DNA of 64,000 nt from an uncultured Pirellula sp. (GCA_903858115.1 CAIOHR010000437.1:1-64000); one strand, 5' to 3'; shown: positions 7,688 to 17,190, counted from the first letter of the stretch. Notes: a model not told the origin generated them from the letters alone. A program made the numbers and translations.

Positions 7688-8278
7688 TTATGCCGAGGCC
7701 CCTGCCTTAATTTCCTTCGTCGGTTGTTGGCAGCAAATGCATGTTCGATAGGATGATGATCGCTCGTGCGTTACCATCGATTCCGTCCCAAAGATATTGA
7801 ATCCCTTCTTCTGCAGCCAAAAACCTCCAGCGGCGAAGACCAAAATTGTGATGAAAAATCCAAACCACCACACCGTCATGCTCCACGCGACTAAACCAAC
7901 GATGAGAGCGATGCCAAGCCACAATGGCCAATAGCCGTCGACAGGTTCGGCGTATACCAGGGGAGCTTCTTTCTTGTCTTGCGCTCCGTTGCATAATCCA
8001 CAGACCAACTTGCCGTAGTATCCGCAGTCTTGGTTAACGCATTCTACTTGTGCATCGGACGGCAGGAGACGTGCGCGGCAATGGAAACAAAAATAGTTGC
8101 GGCACGCGGCGCAGTGGTATGCATCTGGGTCGACGGACGATCCGCAGATAGGGCATTTGCCGACATCACCCCGCCTAGCGATTGGCTGACCCGGCTGCGC
8201 GTGAACCGGATATTCGCCAGACTCTTTTTCTTCCTTTACAAAGGTCTCTTGTGTCGGAGTCTGGTTTTCAACCGTCAT
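7688..8278 (-). CDS. Multi-zinc-ribbon protein with two membrane helices
   Basis: This 196-residue protein has three CxxC-rich ribbons in the N-terminal half (CPICGSS, CAACRNYFCFHC, CVNQDCGYYGKLVCGLC). Two adjacent hydrophobic segments follow at about residues 115-155 (WLGIALIVGLVAWSM and WFGFFITILVFAAGG), and a last CICCQQ pair lies near the C-terminus. The spacing resembles RING/zinc-ribbon proteins that hold two to four zinc ions. I do not recognise a named family. It is the promoter-proximal gene of the AIM24/LapA operon, so it may anchor or regulate that membrane assembly. Function is unknown. Confidence 0.7.
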   Translation of the reverse strand: MTVENQTPTQETFVKEEKESGEYPVHAQPGQPIARRGDVGKCPICGSSVDPDAYHCAACRNYFCFHCRARLLPSDAQVECVNQDCGYYGKLVCGLCNGAQDKKEAPLVYAEPVDGYWPLWLGIALIVGLVAWSMTVWWFGFFITILVFAAGGFWLQKKGFNIFGTESMVTHERSSSYRTCICCQQPTKEIKAGASA

Positions 8279-8835
8279 GGCAAGTACTTTCTCACGAATA
8301 ACATCAAACCGGCAACGAACATCGCATTTGACGGTAAGTAAACAATGGCAAACCCTCAGCTACCGCAAACCCCGAACAACCGCAAACCCCAACGACTCAG
8401 TTGGCGGCATTCGGCGTCAACTTGCTGTCCCATAGCGGAAAACTGCTAATCTCGGGCTCCCGAGGTCTCAACCTGTGCTTACTACGCAGATTCAGCCATT
8501 GTGGTAGCCATGCTTCGAAGAGTCAAGTCGTTAGGATTCGGTCAAAAACAACTTACCTGTTTGACACCGCTGACAAAGGCCATCCAATTTCAGTCGGGTT
8601 GCGACGGGGATTACGCGGATGCTGGCTACGGCTCGCGTCATGCAGCGAAAATCGCTTCAGCCCTGATCAGTTACAACCCCGACAACCGCTTCAAATCCTG
8701 ACTGTCGCATGCCGTTCTCAGGAATCCGAGTGGGCAAAGCCTGCCTTTTCCGATCCGACTGGCATGTTTCAGCGACCGTCTTGGCAACATTTAAACCAAA
8801 TCATTCCACTGCTGATTAAGAACGAGGATCATCCC
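8279..8835. other. Divergent intergenic region, 557 bp, with a 17-bp tandem repeat
   Basis: It separates the zinc-ribbon operon from the SUMF1-like gene. An open frame from 8401 continues into the SUMF1 gene, but its translation shows no signal peptide or domain and the downstream ATG at 8836 has a GAGG motif, so I treat it as noncoding. Two 17-bp copies (ACCGCAAACCCCGAACA type) lie at 8362-8378 and 8379-8395. No RNA gene is evident. Confidence 0.45.
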
Positions 8836-10050
8836 ATGTCGCAATCCACCGCCACGTCTCGCGAACCTGATTGGTCGCGAATCATCGGGATCGGACTCGG
8901 CTCGATTCTCGCCATCGCCCTGATTTGCCAATTCCAAAATAAGAATCTCAAGGCGACCAATAGCCTCACAACCATGTCGAGCTACCTCGCAACAGAAAAC
9001 GCGACGGTGACCATGGTCGATCCAACCGCGACGACAAGCGCACTGGCTCCTCCACCAGCCCCAGCGATCGTCACGAATCCAACCTACGAAGCATTCCAGC
9101 CGCCCAGCGACCAACCGCGCTGGCTACTCAGCCCCTGCTCCGCAGAAGAAGCCGTGAAAATTCAAGCCGACTGGAGCGAGCACCTCGATTTGCCCGTCGA
9201 AATCACCAATCAATTGGGTCAGACGTTTCGCTTGATTCCACCCGGGGTTTACCATCGTGGTACGAACGAGGAAGCGATGTTTTCGCTTCTGGAAACCGTG
9301 CCCGCCGATGAATCGCACTGGAAAGCCTGTTTGGCCAGCAGCTCGCCGGCTCATGAAGTCGTGTTGACCCGCCCCTTTTACATGGCCACTCACGAAACGA
9401 CCCAGCAAGATTTTCAAAAACTAATGGGGCGAAATCCCTCTTGGTATTCGACCACCGGTCCAGAACCCCACTACGTACAACAAGTCAGTGGAATGGACAC
9501 CACGCGGCATCCGGTTGAAGGAGTCAGCTGGAACGATGCCTCCGATTTTTGCCAAAAACTCAATCAAACTGACTCAGGAAAAATCGTCGGAGAATTCTCT
9601 ACTTCCGAAAAGTGCAAACGACTCTCTCCGAGCTATCGATTGCCGACCGATGCCGAATGGGAATTGGCCGCGCGGGCCGGGAACGCGAGTTGGTTTTGGT
9701 TTGGCGACAAAGAAGCCGAAGTTACCGGCTGGTTTGGCGGATCGATTCAAGGGCGAACGTGGCCGATCCGCCAAGGGGAATCGAATCCGCTTGGATTATA
9801 TGAAATCCATACCAGCGTTTGGGAGTGGGTCGCCGACTGCTGGCGAGTCCAAGAATATCAGACCTACGAGCGACTGCCGGTTCACGACCCGCTCGCGAAA
9901 GGATCGGCTGAACTGCCCCGGATCGTCCGAGGCGGAATGTGGCCCGACCGCCGCGGCCGCTCCTTCGACCGCTACGCCTATGAAAGCAGTTTTCAAAACT
10001 TCTTCGTTGGCTTCCGCGTCTGTTTCGAGATCGTCAACAGAGAACAATAA
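8836..10050 (+). CDS. SUMF1/formylglycine-generating-enzyme-like protein, non-catalytic, membrane anchored
   Basis: The start at 8836 (GAGG about ten bases upstream) gives 404 residues. An N-terminal membrane anchor lies near residues 14-33 (IIGIGLGSILAIALICQF), then a low-complexity Ala/Pro/Thr stretch, then a SUMF1 domain from about residue 130 to the end. Hallmarks are HPVEGVSWNDASDFCQKLN, YRLPTDAEWELAARAG, NPLGLYEIHTSVWEW and RIVRGGMW. Real formylglycine-generating enzymes carry a cysteine pair shortly after this last motif. Here the segment reads PDRRGRSFDRYAYES, with no cysteine, so sulfatase activation is unlikely. Such domains in planctomycetes are often binding or scaffold modules exposed outside the cytoplasm. 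The gene is monocistronic. Confidence 0.85.
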   Translation: MSQSTATSREPDWSRIIGIGLGSILAIALICQFQNKNLKATNSLTTMSSYLATENATVTMVDPTATTSALAPPPAPAIVTNPTYEAFQPPSDQPRWLLSPCSAEEAVKIQADWSEHLDLPVEITNQLGQTFRLIPPGVYHRGTNEEAMFSLLETVPADESHWKACLASSSPAHEVVLTRPFYMATHETTQQDFQKLMGRNPSWYSTTGPEPHYVQQVSGMDTTRHPVEGVSWNDASDFCQKLNQTDSGKIVGEFSTSEKCKRLSPSYRLPTDAEWELAARAGNASWFWFGDKEAEVTGWFGGSIQGRTWPIRQGESNPLGLYEIHTSVWEWVADCWRVQEYQTYERLPVHDPLAKGSAELPRIVRGGMWPDRRGRSFDRYAYESSFQNFFVGFRVCFEIVNREQ

Positions 10051-10470
10051 GCAGCAGCTTAGGAAACGCCCTCACGCCCGAAGATTTGCGCTCTGAAAAT
10101 GTTCGCTTTGAAAAAGGGTTCATGTGGACTTTAAGCCAAAGCCTTTCAAGGATCTTGTACTGTTGAACTTGGTTTCTAACCAAGATGACGTTACTGGCTC
10201 GATTACGTTCCGAGACAAGAGAGCAAAAAACCCGAGCCGCGGCATTCAGAAAGTTGCAAAGACGGCACAATCGGTCCGGCCGGAGTATGCCCTTCAAACG
10301 CCAGGATTTTGATGGAATACCTCACGGAAATGTGCAATTGTCGCATCATGAGTCGACGGCATAACCAAGAGTACGTTTAGCAAGTCACACGCTTGGTCAT
10401 CGGCATAGATGACTTTCGCCTACGAGTGGCGAGAAGTGGCTCCAATAAAACTTATGTTCTGAGTGGCAAA
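10051..10470. other. Intergenic region before the CheY gene, nothing recognised
   Basis: This 420-bp stretch between the SUMF1-like gene and the response regulator holds only short open frames without recognisable domains. I see no strong hairpin, tRNA or repeat family member. The promoter of the response-regulator gene should lie in its second half. Confidence 0.4.
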
Positions 10471-10830
10471 ATGAAAGTTCTCGTTGTCGATGATTCTAAT
10501 GCCGTGCGCAAAGTTGTAATTCGCTCGCTAAACGCTTGTGGAGTTAACGACGTGTTCGAAGCAAGCAATGGCATTGAAGCAATAAGCAAATACAATTCAG
10601 ACCAGTTCGATATGATCATTACCGATTGGATCATGCCCGAGAAAGATGGGATCGAAATGGTAAAGGACCTAAGAGCGTCAGGAGCAACGATACCGATCGT
10701 GATGGTAACGACACAATCGCAACACGCTCACCTAGACGTAGCTACGGCGGCTGGGATCACCGACTACCTCAATAAGCCTTTTACGAACGATGCCCTTCGA
10801 GAAAAGCTGGAACAGTACGTTAAGGCTTAG
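10471..10830 (+). CDS. Single-domain CheY-like response regulator
   Basis: A 119-residue receiver domain with no output domain. The acidic pair is at residues 8-9 (VLVVDDSN), the phosphoacceptor Asp is in MIITDWIMP near residue 52, the conserved Thr is in VMVTTQ, and the switch Lys is in LNKPF near residue 101. The start at ATG 10471 fits the family length; the longer frame from 10393 adds 26 residues with no similarity. Such stand-alone receivers pass phosphate between kinases or bind targets such as the flagellar motor. No histidine kinase or chemotaxis gene is adjacent, so its partner is encoded elsewhere. Confidence 0.9.
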   Translation: MKVLVVDDSNAVRKVVIRSLNACGVNDVFEASNGIEAISKYNSDQFDMIITDWIMPEKDGIEMVKDLRASGATIPIVMVTTQSQHAHLDVATAAGITDYLNKPFTNDALREKLEQYVKA

Positions 10831-11344
10831 CTCCAGAACTCACGAGACTTAGCAAAAGAAAAAACGCCTAAAAAAAGCTCGCTAGTGAAATGGATATACG
10901 ATTCACTAGCTTCCGCGTTTGCGCGTCGTGCAAAATGTACTTGCGCGGCGTCGTGCAAGATATTTTGTCCACTAGCTTGCACGTCGTGCTATTGTAACCT
11001 GCCGCATCCCTATGAATCCGGATTTGCTCCGCGCGGGCTCACGCCGTCCGGCCAAGACCTAATTTGGCAGTTCTCAACGAATGGAGAACAAGCAAAATAC
11101 CTGATTGCTGCTCGACCAATGGATAGTGACCACACCTAGGCCAGATGGCATGTAATGGCTTAGAGAAGGAACTCTCGTAATGTGCACTCGAGTCTCATTC
11201 TCATCTCGAGTCTCGAGTCTCGTTCTCATCATGTGCACTCCAGAAGGTAATCCGGTAATTTACCGGTTTCTCTCCCAAGTTCTCGCATACAAGATCACCT
11301 CGCTGAAATGCAAAATCCCTGCATTTCGCTTGGTAAACTCACAG
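10831..11344. other. Repeat-rich intergenic region upstream of the tRNA
   Basis: About 514 bp without a convincing gene. At 10915-10995 the words TTGCGCG, TCGTGCAA and TTGCACGTCGTGC recur in imperfect direct and inverted copies. At 11180-11240 a block begins and ends with ATGTGCACTC and contains repeated CGAGTCTC and TTCTCATC words. A short hairpin (AAATGCA..TGCATTT) lies near 11307. No protein or RNA family is recognised. Confidence 0.45.
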
Positions 11345-11418
11345 TAGCGATGATTGGACTCGAACCAACGACCCACGGCTTATGAAGCCGTTGCTCTAAC
11401 CGACTGAGCTACATCGCC
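11345..11418 (-). tRNA. tRNA with CAU anticodon (tRNA-Met, possibly tRNA-Ile2)
   Basis: On the minus strand a full cloverleaf can be drawn: acceptor GGCGATG with CATCGCT (first pair G-U), D arm GCTC/GAGC, anticodon stem ACGGC/GCCGT with loop TTCATAA, variable loop GGGTC, T arm GTTGG/CCAAT with loop TTCGAGT, and discriminator A. The anticodon CAT occupies 11382-11384. CCA is not encoded. The G-U first pair and the lack of three G-C pairs at the base of the anticodon stem argue against initiator tRNA. Elongator Met is most likely, with lysidine-modified Ile2 the alternative. Confidence 0.93.
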
Positions 11419-11619
11419 ATTTTTTTCCCATGCAAAATCGAGCCTAAACCAGCTCGAGCCTCAAGCTTTTCCGCTCTCGGTCGGAAAAATGTAACCACTG
11501 AGCTAACGCTTGCCAAGGCTTACCGGAACATTGACTCCATATCTATCGGTTTTCGCCCTTTCAACGCACAATTCTTGCATTATCATCCGTTCCCATAATC
11601 CCTTTTTGATCGCTAATCC

Positions 11620-12549
11620 ATGACCATCCAGCAATTTCGAGTCGTCGACTCCCATACCGCCGGCGAACCGACACGTACCATCGTCTCCGGAGGGCCTACC
11701 CCTCAAGGGGAAAATGTCAACGAATGGCTTCAGTCGATCTCCAAAGACTTCGATCGATTTCGAACCGCGATCATCCTAGAACCTCGGGGTTCGGAAGTGA
11801 TGGTCGGGGCACATCTCCTGCCACCCGCCGACCCCAAAAACACGGCCGCCGTTATCTTTTTCAACAACATCGGATACCTGGGAATGTGCGGTCACGGTTT
11901 GATCGGCGTTGTCGAGACGCTTCGATACCTTCAACGAATCTCTCCAGGTACCCATTCCTTTGAAACCGTCGCCGGTATCGTTCAAGCCGATCTCTTCGAT
12001 GACTTCACCGTCCAACTCAAAAATGTGCCTAGCTATCGGGCCGTGGAACAGCTCTCTTTGGTCACCCCCAGCTTTGGTACAGTCCACGCGGACATCGCTT
12101 ACGGAGGAAATTGGTTCTGTCTGGTCAAACATCCGATGATGAACGAGACGAACCCCTCGAAACCAAAACTCTTGCAACTTGCGACCGAGATTCTCGAACA
12201 ATGCAGATTGACATATCCCGAAGTGGATCACGTCGAATTGTTCGGACCACCTGTTACCAAAAATGGCAATGCGCGAAATTTCGTCCTTTGCCCCGGTGCA
12301 ATGTATGACCGCTCGCCTTGCGGTACAGGGACCAGCGCGAAGCTCGCATGCTTGGCCGCGTCGGGGGAACTCAAGCCGGGTGAATCATGGATTCAAGAAG
12401 GGATCCTTAGCACGTCGTTCGAAGGAAGTTTCGAATGGTTGGATTCGATGAAAGGGATCATCACTCCCTTCGTTCGAGGACGCGCATTCGTCAATGGTGA
12501 TCTGAATGTCGTGATAGACCCGAACGATCCGTTTGCTTGGGGATTGTAG
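11620..12549 (+). CDS. 4-hydroxyproline 2-epimerase / proline racemase family enzyme
   Basis: A cytoplasmic 309-residue enzyme of the proline racemase fold. Both catalytic cysteines are present: Cys90 in GYLGMCGHG and Cys234 in YDRSPCGTGTSAK. This separates it from trans-3-hydroxyproline dehydratases, where the first is replaced by Ser or Thr. The N-terminal FRVVDSHTAGEPTRTI and the GGNWFCLV segment are family hallmarks. It probably interconverts trans-4-hydroxy-L-proline and cis-4-hydroxy-D-proline for catabolism of collagen-like or cell-wall hydroxyproline. No hydroxyproline dehydrogenase or deaminase gene flanks it; a PutA gene lies about 44 kb away. The substrate choice between proline and hydroxyproline is inferred. 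Confidence 0.85.
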   Translation: MTIQQFRVVDSHTAGEPTRTIVSGGPTPQGENVNEWLQSISKDFDRFRTAIILEPRGSEVMVGAHLLPPADPKNTAAVIFFNNIGYLGMCGHGLIGVVETLRYLQRISPGTHSFETVAGIVQADLFDDFTVQLKNVPSYRAVEQLSLVTPSFGTVHADIAYGGNWFCLVKHPMMNETNPSKPKLLQLATEILEQCRLTYPEVDHVELFGPPVTKNGNARNFVLCPGAMYDRSPCGTGTSAKLACLAASGELKPGESWIQEGILSTSFEGSFEWLDSMKGIITPFVRGRAFVNGDLNVVIDPNDPFAWGL

Positions 12550-12727
12550 AAAGATTCTTCTGTAGCCTCATGTTCTAGCGTTGTGTTCTTTTCGCAAAGT
12601 TACCAAGATTGCCGAGGGGAATACGAAGGGTGAAGCGACAACGAACGAAACTTAGACGAACGCCTAACGTAGTGGAATAGCCCTTCGTTACCGTTTTGAA
12701 TTGGGATGATATCACTCGGAGACATGT

Positions 12728-13591
12728 ATGCAGTTGGTAATCAGTGGCCTCTCGAAAACGTATCCGGGCGGCGTCCGGGCGCTCGACAATGTTTCCATGA
12801 CGATCCCGACAGGGATGTTCGGCCTGTTGGGGCCTAACGGAGCGGGCAAATCCACGTTGATGCGGACTTTGGCAACACTTCAAGATGCAGACTCAGGAAC
12901 AGCCAAACTCGGCGATCTCGATATTTTGAAGAACAAGACTGAGGTACGAAAGCTGCTCGGTTATCTACCTCAAGAGTTCGGTGTCTATCCCCGCACGAGC
13001 GCAGTCACGTTGCTTCGTCATTTAGCCACACTCAAAGGTGTTGGCACCAGCAGCAAGGAACGAAATGAAATCGTGGAGGCGTTGTTGGCGAGAGTCAATC
13101 TATTCGATGTTCGAAACAAAGCGGTCTCGACTTACTCGGGTGGCATGCGACAACGATTTGGAATTGCACAGGCATTGTTAGGGGATCCGCGATTGCTTAT
13201 CGTGGACGAACCAACGGCAGGATTGGATCCCGGTGAGAGAAATCGCTTTTACAATTTATTGTCGGAGGTCGGGGAGAGTGTGATCGTCATTCTCTCGACG
13301 CACATCGTTGAAGATGTAAAGCAACTGTGTAGCCAGATGGCGATCATCCATCGAGGCAAGCTTCAATTCGCAGGTTCTCCTAGCGAAGCAGAGAAAACGT
13401 TGGCTGGCAGGGTCTGGACGCGAACGATGGCGAAATCGGAACTAACGTTTCTCAAGGATATGAATATCCTCTCGACAAAGTTGATCGAAGGTCGTCCCGT
13501 TGTGCGTGTGTTGGAGGATCATGCTCCGTCGCCTCAGTTCGATGCGACCGAGCCGAATCTCGAAGACGTTTTCTTTTCTCACATTCAATAG
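12728..13591 (+). CDS. ABC transporter ATP-binding protein (partner of the permease/M1 peptidase)
   Basis: The 287-residue ATPase contains Walker A GPNGAGKST (residues 35-43), Q-loop YLPQEFG, signature YSGGMRQR, Walker B LLIVDEPTAGLDP and the switch His in LSTHIVED. It resembles the CcmA/NatA-like subfamily that works with ABC-2 membrane proteins. The next gene starts 5 bp after its stop and encodes the ABC-2 permease fused to an aminopeptidase, so the two should form one exporter-like complex in the cytoplasmic membrane. The substrate is unknown; similar pairs occur in Bacteroidetes and Planctomycetes. A weak AGACAT precedes the ATG. Confidence 0.93.
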   Translation: MQLVISGLSKTYPGGVRALDNVSMTIPTGMFGLLGPNGAGKSTLMRTLATLQDADSGTAKLGDLDILKNKTEVRKLLGYLPQEFGVYPRTSAVTLLRHLATLKGVGTSSKERNEIVEALLARVNLFDVRNKAVSTYSGGMRQRFGIAQALLGDPRLLIVDEPTAGLDPGERNRFYNLLSEVGESVIVILSTHIVEDVKQLCSQMAIIHRGKLQFAGSPSEAEKTLAGRVWTRTMAKSELTFLKDMNILSTKLIEGRPVVRVLEDHAPSPQFDATEPNLEDVFFSHIQ

Positions 13592-13596
13592 GCACT

Positions 13597-16500
13597 TTGA
13601 CCATGTTCGAGTTCTTCCGGTTTGAGCTGCGCTATTGGCTCAAGAGCACGATGCTCTACATCTTCATCGCCGTGATGGCGTTGTTGTTTGGATTAGCGGT
13701 CGCTTCGGACGACATCCAAATTGGTGGTACGCTGGGCAACACGTTCCGTAATGCGCCGTATGTGATCCAGCAATTCTACGCCGTGGCGGGAACGCTCAGC
13801 GCGTTGATGATTACGACGTTTTTTGACTCTGCTGCCTCAAGAGATTTTTCCGCGAAGTTCTCTGACATACTTTTCAGCAAGCCGATTCGTAAATACCAAT
13901 ACTTGCTCGGTCGCTTTCTCGCGGCAACGTTCGTTGGGACATTGCCGTTACTCGGGATTTCCATCGGCATCATTGTGGGTGGTTGGACCCCTGGCCGCGA
14001 CCCAGACCGATGGTGCCCGATTCATTGGCAGGCCCACTGGATGTCAATCATTACGTTTGCGATTCCGAACACGATCTTGATCGGAGCGATTGTGTTTGCA
14101 ATCGCTTCGTGGACTCGCAGCACGCTGTATTCCTTTTTAGGGGTTCTCGGGTTATTGGTTGGTTACAGCGTCGCATTGTCGGTCGGCAGCGAGATGAGCA
14201 ATGAGAAATTCGCCATGCTCGCCGATCCGTTGGGCATTTCCCCTTTCTCGGTTTCGACCAAGTATTGGACGACGGACCAGAGGAACAACTGGGTGGTTCC
14301 GTTGACTGGTTGGCTATTGGCCAATCGAGTGATCTGGCTATCTGTGTCGGCATTGATTTTTGGATTTGCGGCTTGGCGATTCCGGTTCGAAACACCATCG
14401 AAGAAGACTGTATCCGCTAAATCGGAAGATGCATCTCGACTTGCCGAGATTCTGAAACGTTGGGGCACTGGGTGGCCCCGCATTAAACCATCTCCAAGTT
14501 GGATTGCCCAATTTATCTCTTCGGTGCGGATGGAGTCAGCCCAGGTATTGAAGAGCCCTGCCTTTATCGTGATTATAAGTTTCGGGCTTATCAACGCCAT
14601 GTTTGCGATCATCTTTAGCGCGACCGAAGGGTATGGGCTAACCTCGTTCCCGGTCACCTACAAGATGGTCGACTTGGTGCGGGCTTCCCTGTTGGTTTTC
14701 ATGATTGCGATCCTTACTTACTTTGCGGGTGTGGTCGTTTGGAAGGATCGTGACAATCGAATCCATGAGATTGTTGGTGCAACGCCAGTCGCAAACTCCG
14801 CGTTGATACTATCGCATGTTGTCTCGTTGATGGCGATCCTAATGACCGTGCTCGGATCGATGATCGTGCTTGGTTGTGCCGTGCAATTTTGTATGTCTTA
14901 TACGCGGTATCAGCTCCCCGTGTATGTGACGGAATTGATTGTGATCGAGGGATTCCGGTTCGGCTTTTTGTTAACGCTGGCGTTGTTGGCTCACACGATG
15001 GCACCGAACAAATACCTAGGGTATTTTTTATTCGTCGTCTTTATCATCTTGAACGCGTTTCTTTGGCAGTGGTTGCGAATGGAAACGCTGTTGGTTCGAT
15101 TCGGAAGATTTCCAACTTACATCTATTCCGACATGTATGGTTTTGCTCCGTACACGAAAGGTATCGTTGCATTCGTAGGTTACTGGCTCGTCGGTGCAGC
15201 GATCGTTCTTTGGGTCTGCTCTGTCGCGGCGCATCGCGGAGTTGCCAAGAGTTTTCGGGAGAGATTGGCGAATGGAATGGCAATGGCGACCATGCAATCC
15301 CGATTGGGGCTTGCGTTGATGATTCTTGCGATGCTGTCTATTGGCGGTTGGCTTTATTACAACACCCAAGTGCTGAACACAATCCTCGGGAGCACAGAAC
15401 TCGAAGAACGACTTGCGGGCTATGAGAAAACGTACTCGACCGAGGCCAATATCACTCAACCCAAGATAACGGACGTGCGATACGAGATCGACATCTTTCC
15501 GTCGGAACGGAACATGAACATGAAGGGTAATCAAACGATCGAGAATAAATCAGAGTCTGATATAGAATTTCTCTACGTGAATCTCTCTCCTGAGTACGAT
15601 ACCCAAGTGAACATTCCTGGCGCGGATTTGGTAAAGGATGACGACCGGCTTGGAATACAACAATATCGTCTTGCCAAAGCGATGCAGCCCGGTGACAAAC
15701 TGGAGATGACGTTCTCGTTGAAGAGCAAGAATCGAGGAATCGAGAATCAAGTAAGCAATGCCTCGTTGGTTCAAAACGGAACGTTCTTTAACAATCAAAT
15801 TACTCCCAGCTTTGGTTACAATCCGAACAAACGGCTGTTGAATCCAGACCGTCGCAAGAAGTACGATCTTCCGCCGGCGGATACCGTTCCCGAACTAACC
15901 CGTGAATGCGGCGAGCTTTGCAAAACGCACTATATTGGCAACGACGCCGATTGGGTCAACGTAGAAACGGTCATCAGTACTTCCGCAGACCAGATCGCAG
16001 TGGCGCCTGGAACACTAACGAAATCGTGGCAGGAGAACAACCGTAACTACTACCACTACAAACTCGATCATCCATCGTTGAACTTCTACTCTTTCATCTC
16101 TGCCAAGTACGAAGTGGACCGAAGCAAGTTTAAGGATATCGACATCGAGGTATACTACCACAAGGAACATGCTTGGAACGTGCCCCGTATGGCACGAGGA
16201 ATCAAGGACGCGTTGACATACTGTTCTACCCATTTCGGCGAATACCGACATCGTCAGGCACGAATCATCGAGTTCCCTCGCGTTGCCACTTTTGCGCAAG
16301 CGTTCCCTGGAACGATGCCTTATTCGGAGAGCATTGGATTTATCGCGAATCTGACCAAACCGGATGACATCGACATGGTCTATTATGTGGTTGCGCACGA
16401 GATGGCGCATCAGTGGTGGGCGCACCAAGTGATTGGAGCTCGCATGCAAGGGGCTACGCTCCTTTCAGAAACGATGGCACAGTACACCGCATTGATGATC

Positions 16501-17190
16501 ATGAAAAAGGAGTACGGCCCTGACATGATGCACAAATTTTTGAGATACGAAATGGATCTCTATCTACGAGCTCGCGGCGCAGAACGGATGAAAGAACGCC
16601 CGTTGATTAGTGTAAATCCAGATCAAGGGTACATACATTACCGCAAAGGAAGTGTGGCATTGTACTATCTGTCCGAGATGATCGGCGAGCAACGGATCAA
16701 TGCGGCTCTCAAAGAAATCATCGAACTCTACGCCTACCAAGGGCCACCGTATCCAAACTCCTACGCATTGGTGGACCGTCTCAAAAAGCAGACGCCACCT
16801 GAGCTTCAATATCTGATCAAGGATCTTTTTGAAGAGATCACTTTGTTCGAGAATCGCACGCTGGAAGCGACCGTGAAGAAGCTGGATACTGGAAAGTTCC
16901 TTGTCTCACTCGAAGTCGAATGTAGCAAATGGAAAGCGGATGAGAAAGGAGCCGAAACCGAGGTCGAGATGGACGATTGGCTCGAAGTCGGAGCCTTTGC
17001 CAAGCCTGAGGGGAAGAACCGTTATGGCCGATTGCTTCATAGCGAGCGAATCCAACTGAAAGGGGGCAAGCGAACTGTCTCCTTCGAATTGGAAGAAAGC
17101 CCCTATGAAGCGGGAATTGATCCTCGCAATTTCCTGATCGATCGGATGCCTGACGATAACATGAAGCGAGTGGAAACGGTCGGTTTGTAG
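13597..17190 (+). CDS. ABC-2 permease fused to M1 family aminopeptidase domain
   Basis: The 1197-residue protein starts with an ABC-2 type membrane domain in two blocks of about six helices (residues 15-260 and 315-590). A periplasmic or extracytoplasmic gluzincin domain of the M1 aminopeptidase type follows. The zinc motif HEMAH is at residues 934-938 and the third ligand Glu (LLSETMAQ) at 958. Nineteen residues separate the last His from that Glu, against the eighteen usual in M1 enzymes. An upstream GTMPYSESIGF segment replaces the GAMEN exopeptidase motif, so peptide specificity is uncertain. The protein pairs with the ATPase 5 bp upstream. Its TAG stop lies in the first five bases of the 304-bp tandem duplication. 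Confidence 0.9.
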   Translation: MTMFEFFRFELRYWLKSTMLYIFIAVMALLFGLAVASDDIQIGGTLGNTFRNAPYVIQQFYAVAGTLSALMITTFFDSAASRDFSAKFSDILFSKPIRKYQYLLGRFLAATFVGTLPLLGISIGIIVGGWTPGRDPDRWCPIHWQAHWMSIITFAIPNTILIGAIVFAIASWTRSTLYSFLGVLGLLVGYSVALSVGSEMSNEKFAMLADPLGISPFSVSTKYWTTDQRNNWVVPLTGWLLANRVIWLSVSALIFGFAAWRFRFETPSKKTVSAKSEDASRLAEILKRWGTGWPRIKPSPSWIAQFISSVRMESAQVLKSPAFIVIISFGLINAMFAIIFSATEGYGLTSFPVTYKMVDLVRASLLVFMIAILTYFAGVVVWKDRDNRIHEIVGATPVANSALILSHVVSLMAILMTVLGSMIVLGCAVQFCMSYTRYQLPVYVTELIVIEGFRFGFLLTLALLAHTMAPNKYLGYFLFVVFIILNAFLWQWLRMETLLVRFGRFPTYIYSDMYGFAPYTKGIVAFVGYWLVGAAIVLWVCSVAAHRGVAKSFRERLANGMAMATMQSRLGLALMILAMLSIGGWLYYNTQVLNTILGSTELEERLAGYEKTYSTEANITQPKITDVRYEIDIFPSERNMNMKGNQTIENKSESDIEFLYVNLSPEYDTQVNIPGADLVKDDDRLGIQQYRLAKAMQPGDKLEMTFSLKSKNRGIENQVSNASLVQNGTFFNNQITPSFGYNPNKRLLNPDRRKKYDLPPADTVPELTRECGELCKTHYIGNDADWVNVETVISTSADQIAVAPGTLTKSWQENNRNYYHYKLDHPSLNFYSFISAKYEVDRSKFKDIDIEVYYHKEHAWNVPRMARGIKDALTYCSTHFGEYRHRQARIIEFPRVATFAQAFPGTMPYSESIGFIANLTKPDDIDMVYYVVAHEMAHQWWAHQVIGARMQGATLLSETMAQYTALMIMKKEYGPDMMHKFLRYEMDLYLRARGAERMKERPLISVNPDQGYIHYRKGSVALYYLSEMIGEQRINAALKEIIELYAYQGPPYPNSYALVDRLKKQTPPELQYLIKDLFEEITLFENRTLEATVKKLDTGKFLVSLEVECSKWKADEKGAETEVEMDDWLEVGAFAKPEGKNRYGRLLHSERIQLKGGKRTVSFELEESPYEAGIDPRNFLIDRMPDDNMKRVETVGL

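Noticed and set aside
8401..8835. Open frame in front of the SUMF1-like gene, 145 codons
   Set aside because: It is in frame with the gene but the translation has no signal, domain or plausible composition, and the ATG at 8836 has an RBS and begins an ordinary membrane anchor.
8836..10050. Genuine formylglycine-generating enzyme for sulfatases
   Set aside because: The required cysteine pair after the RGG motif is missing and no sulfatase gene is in the window.
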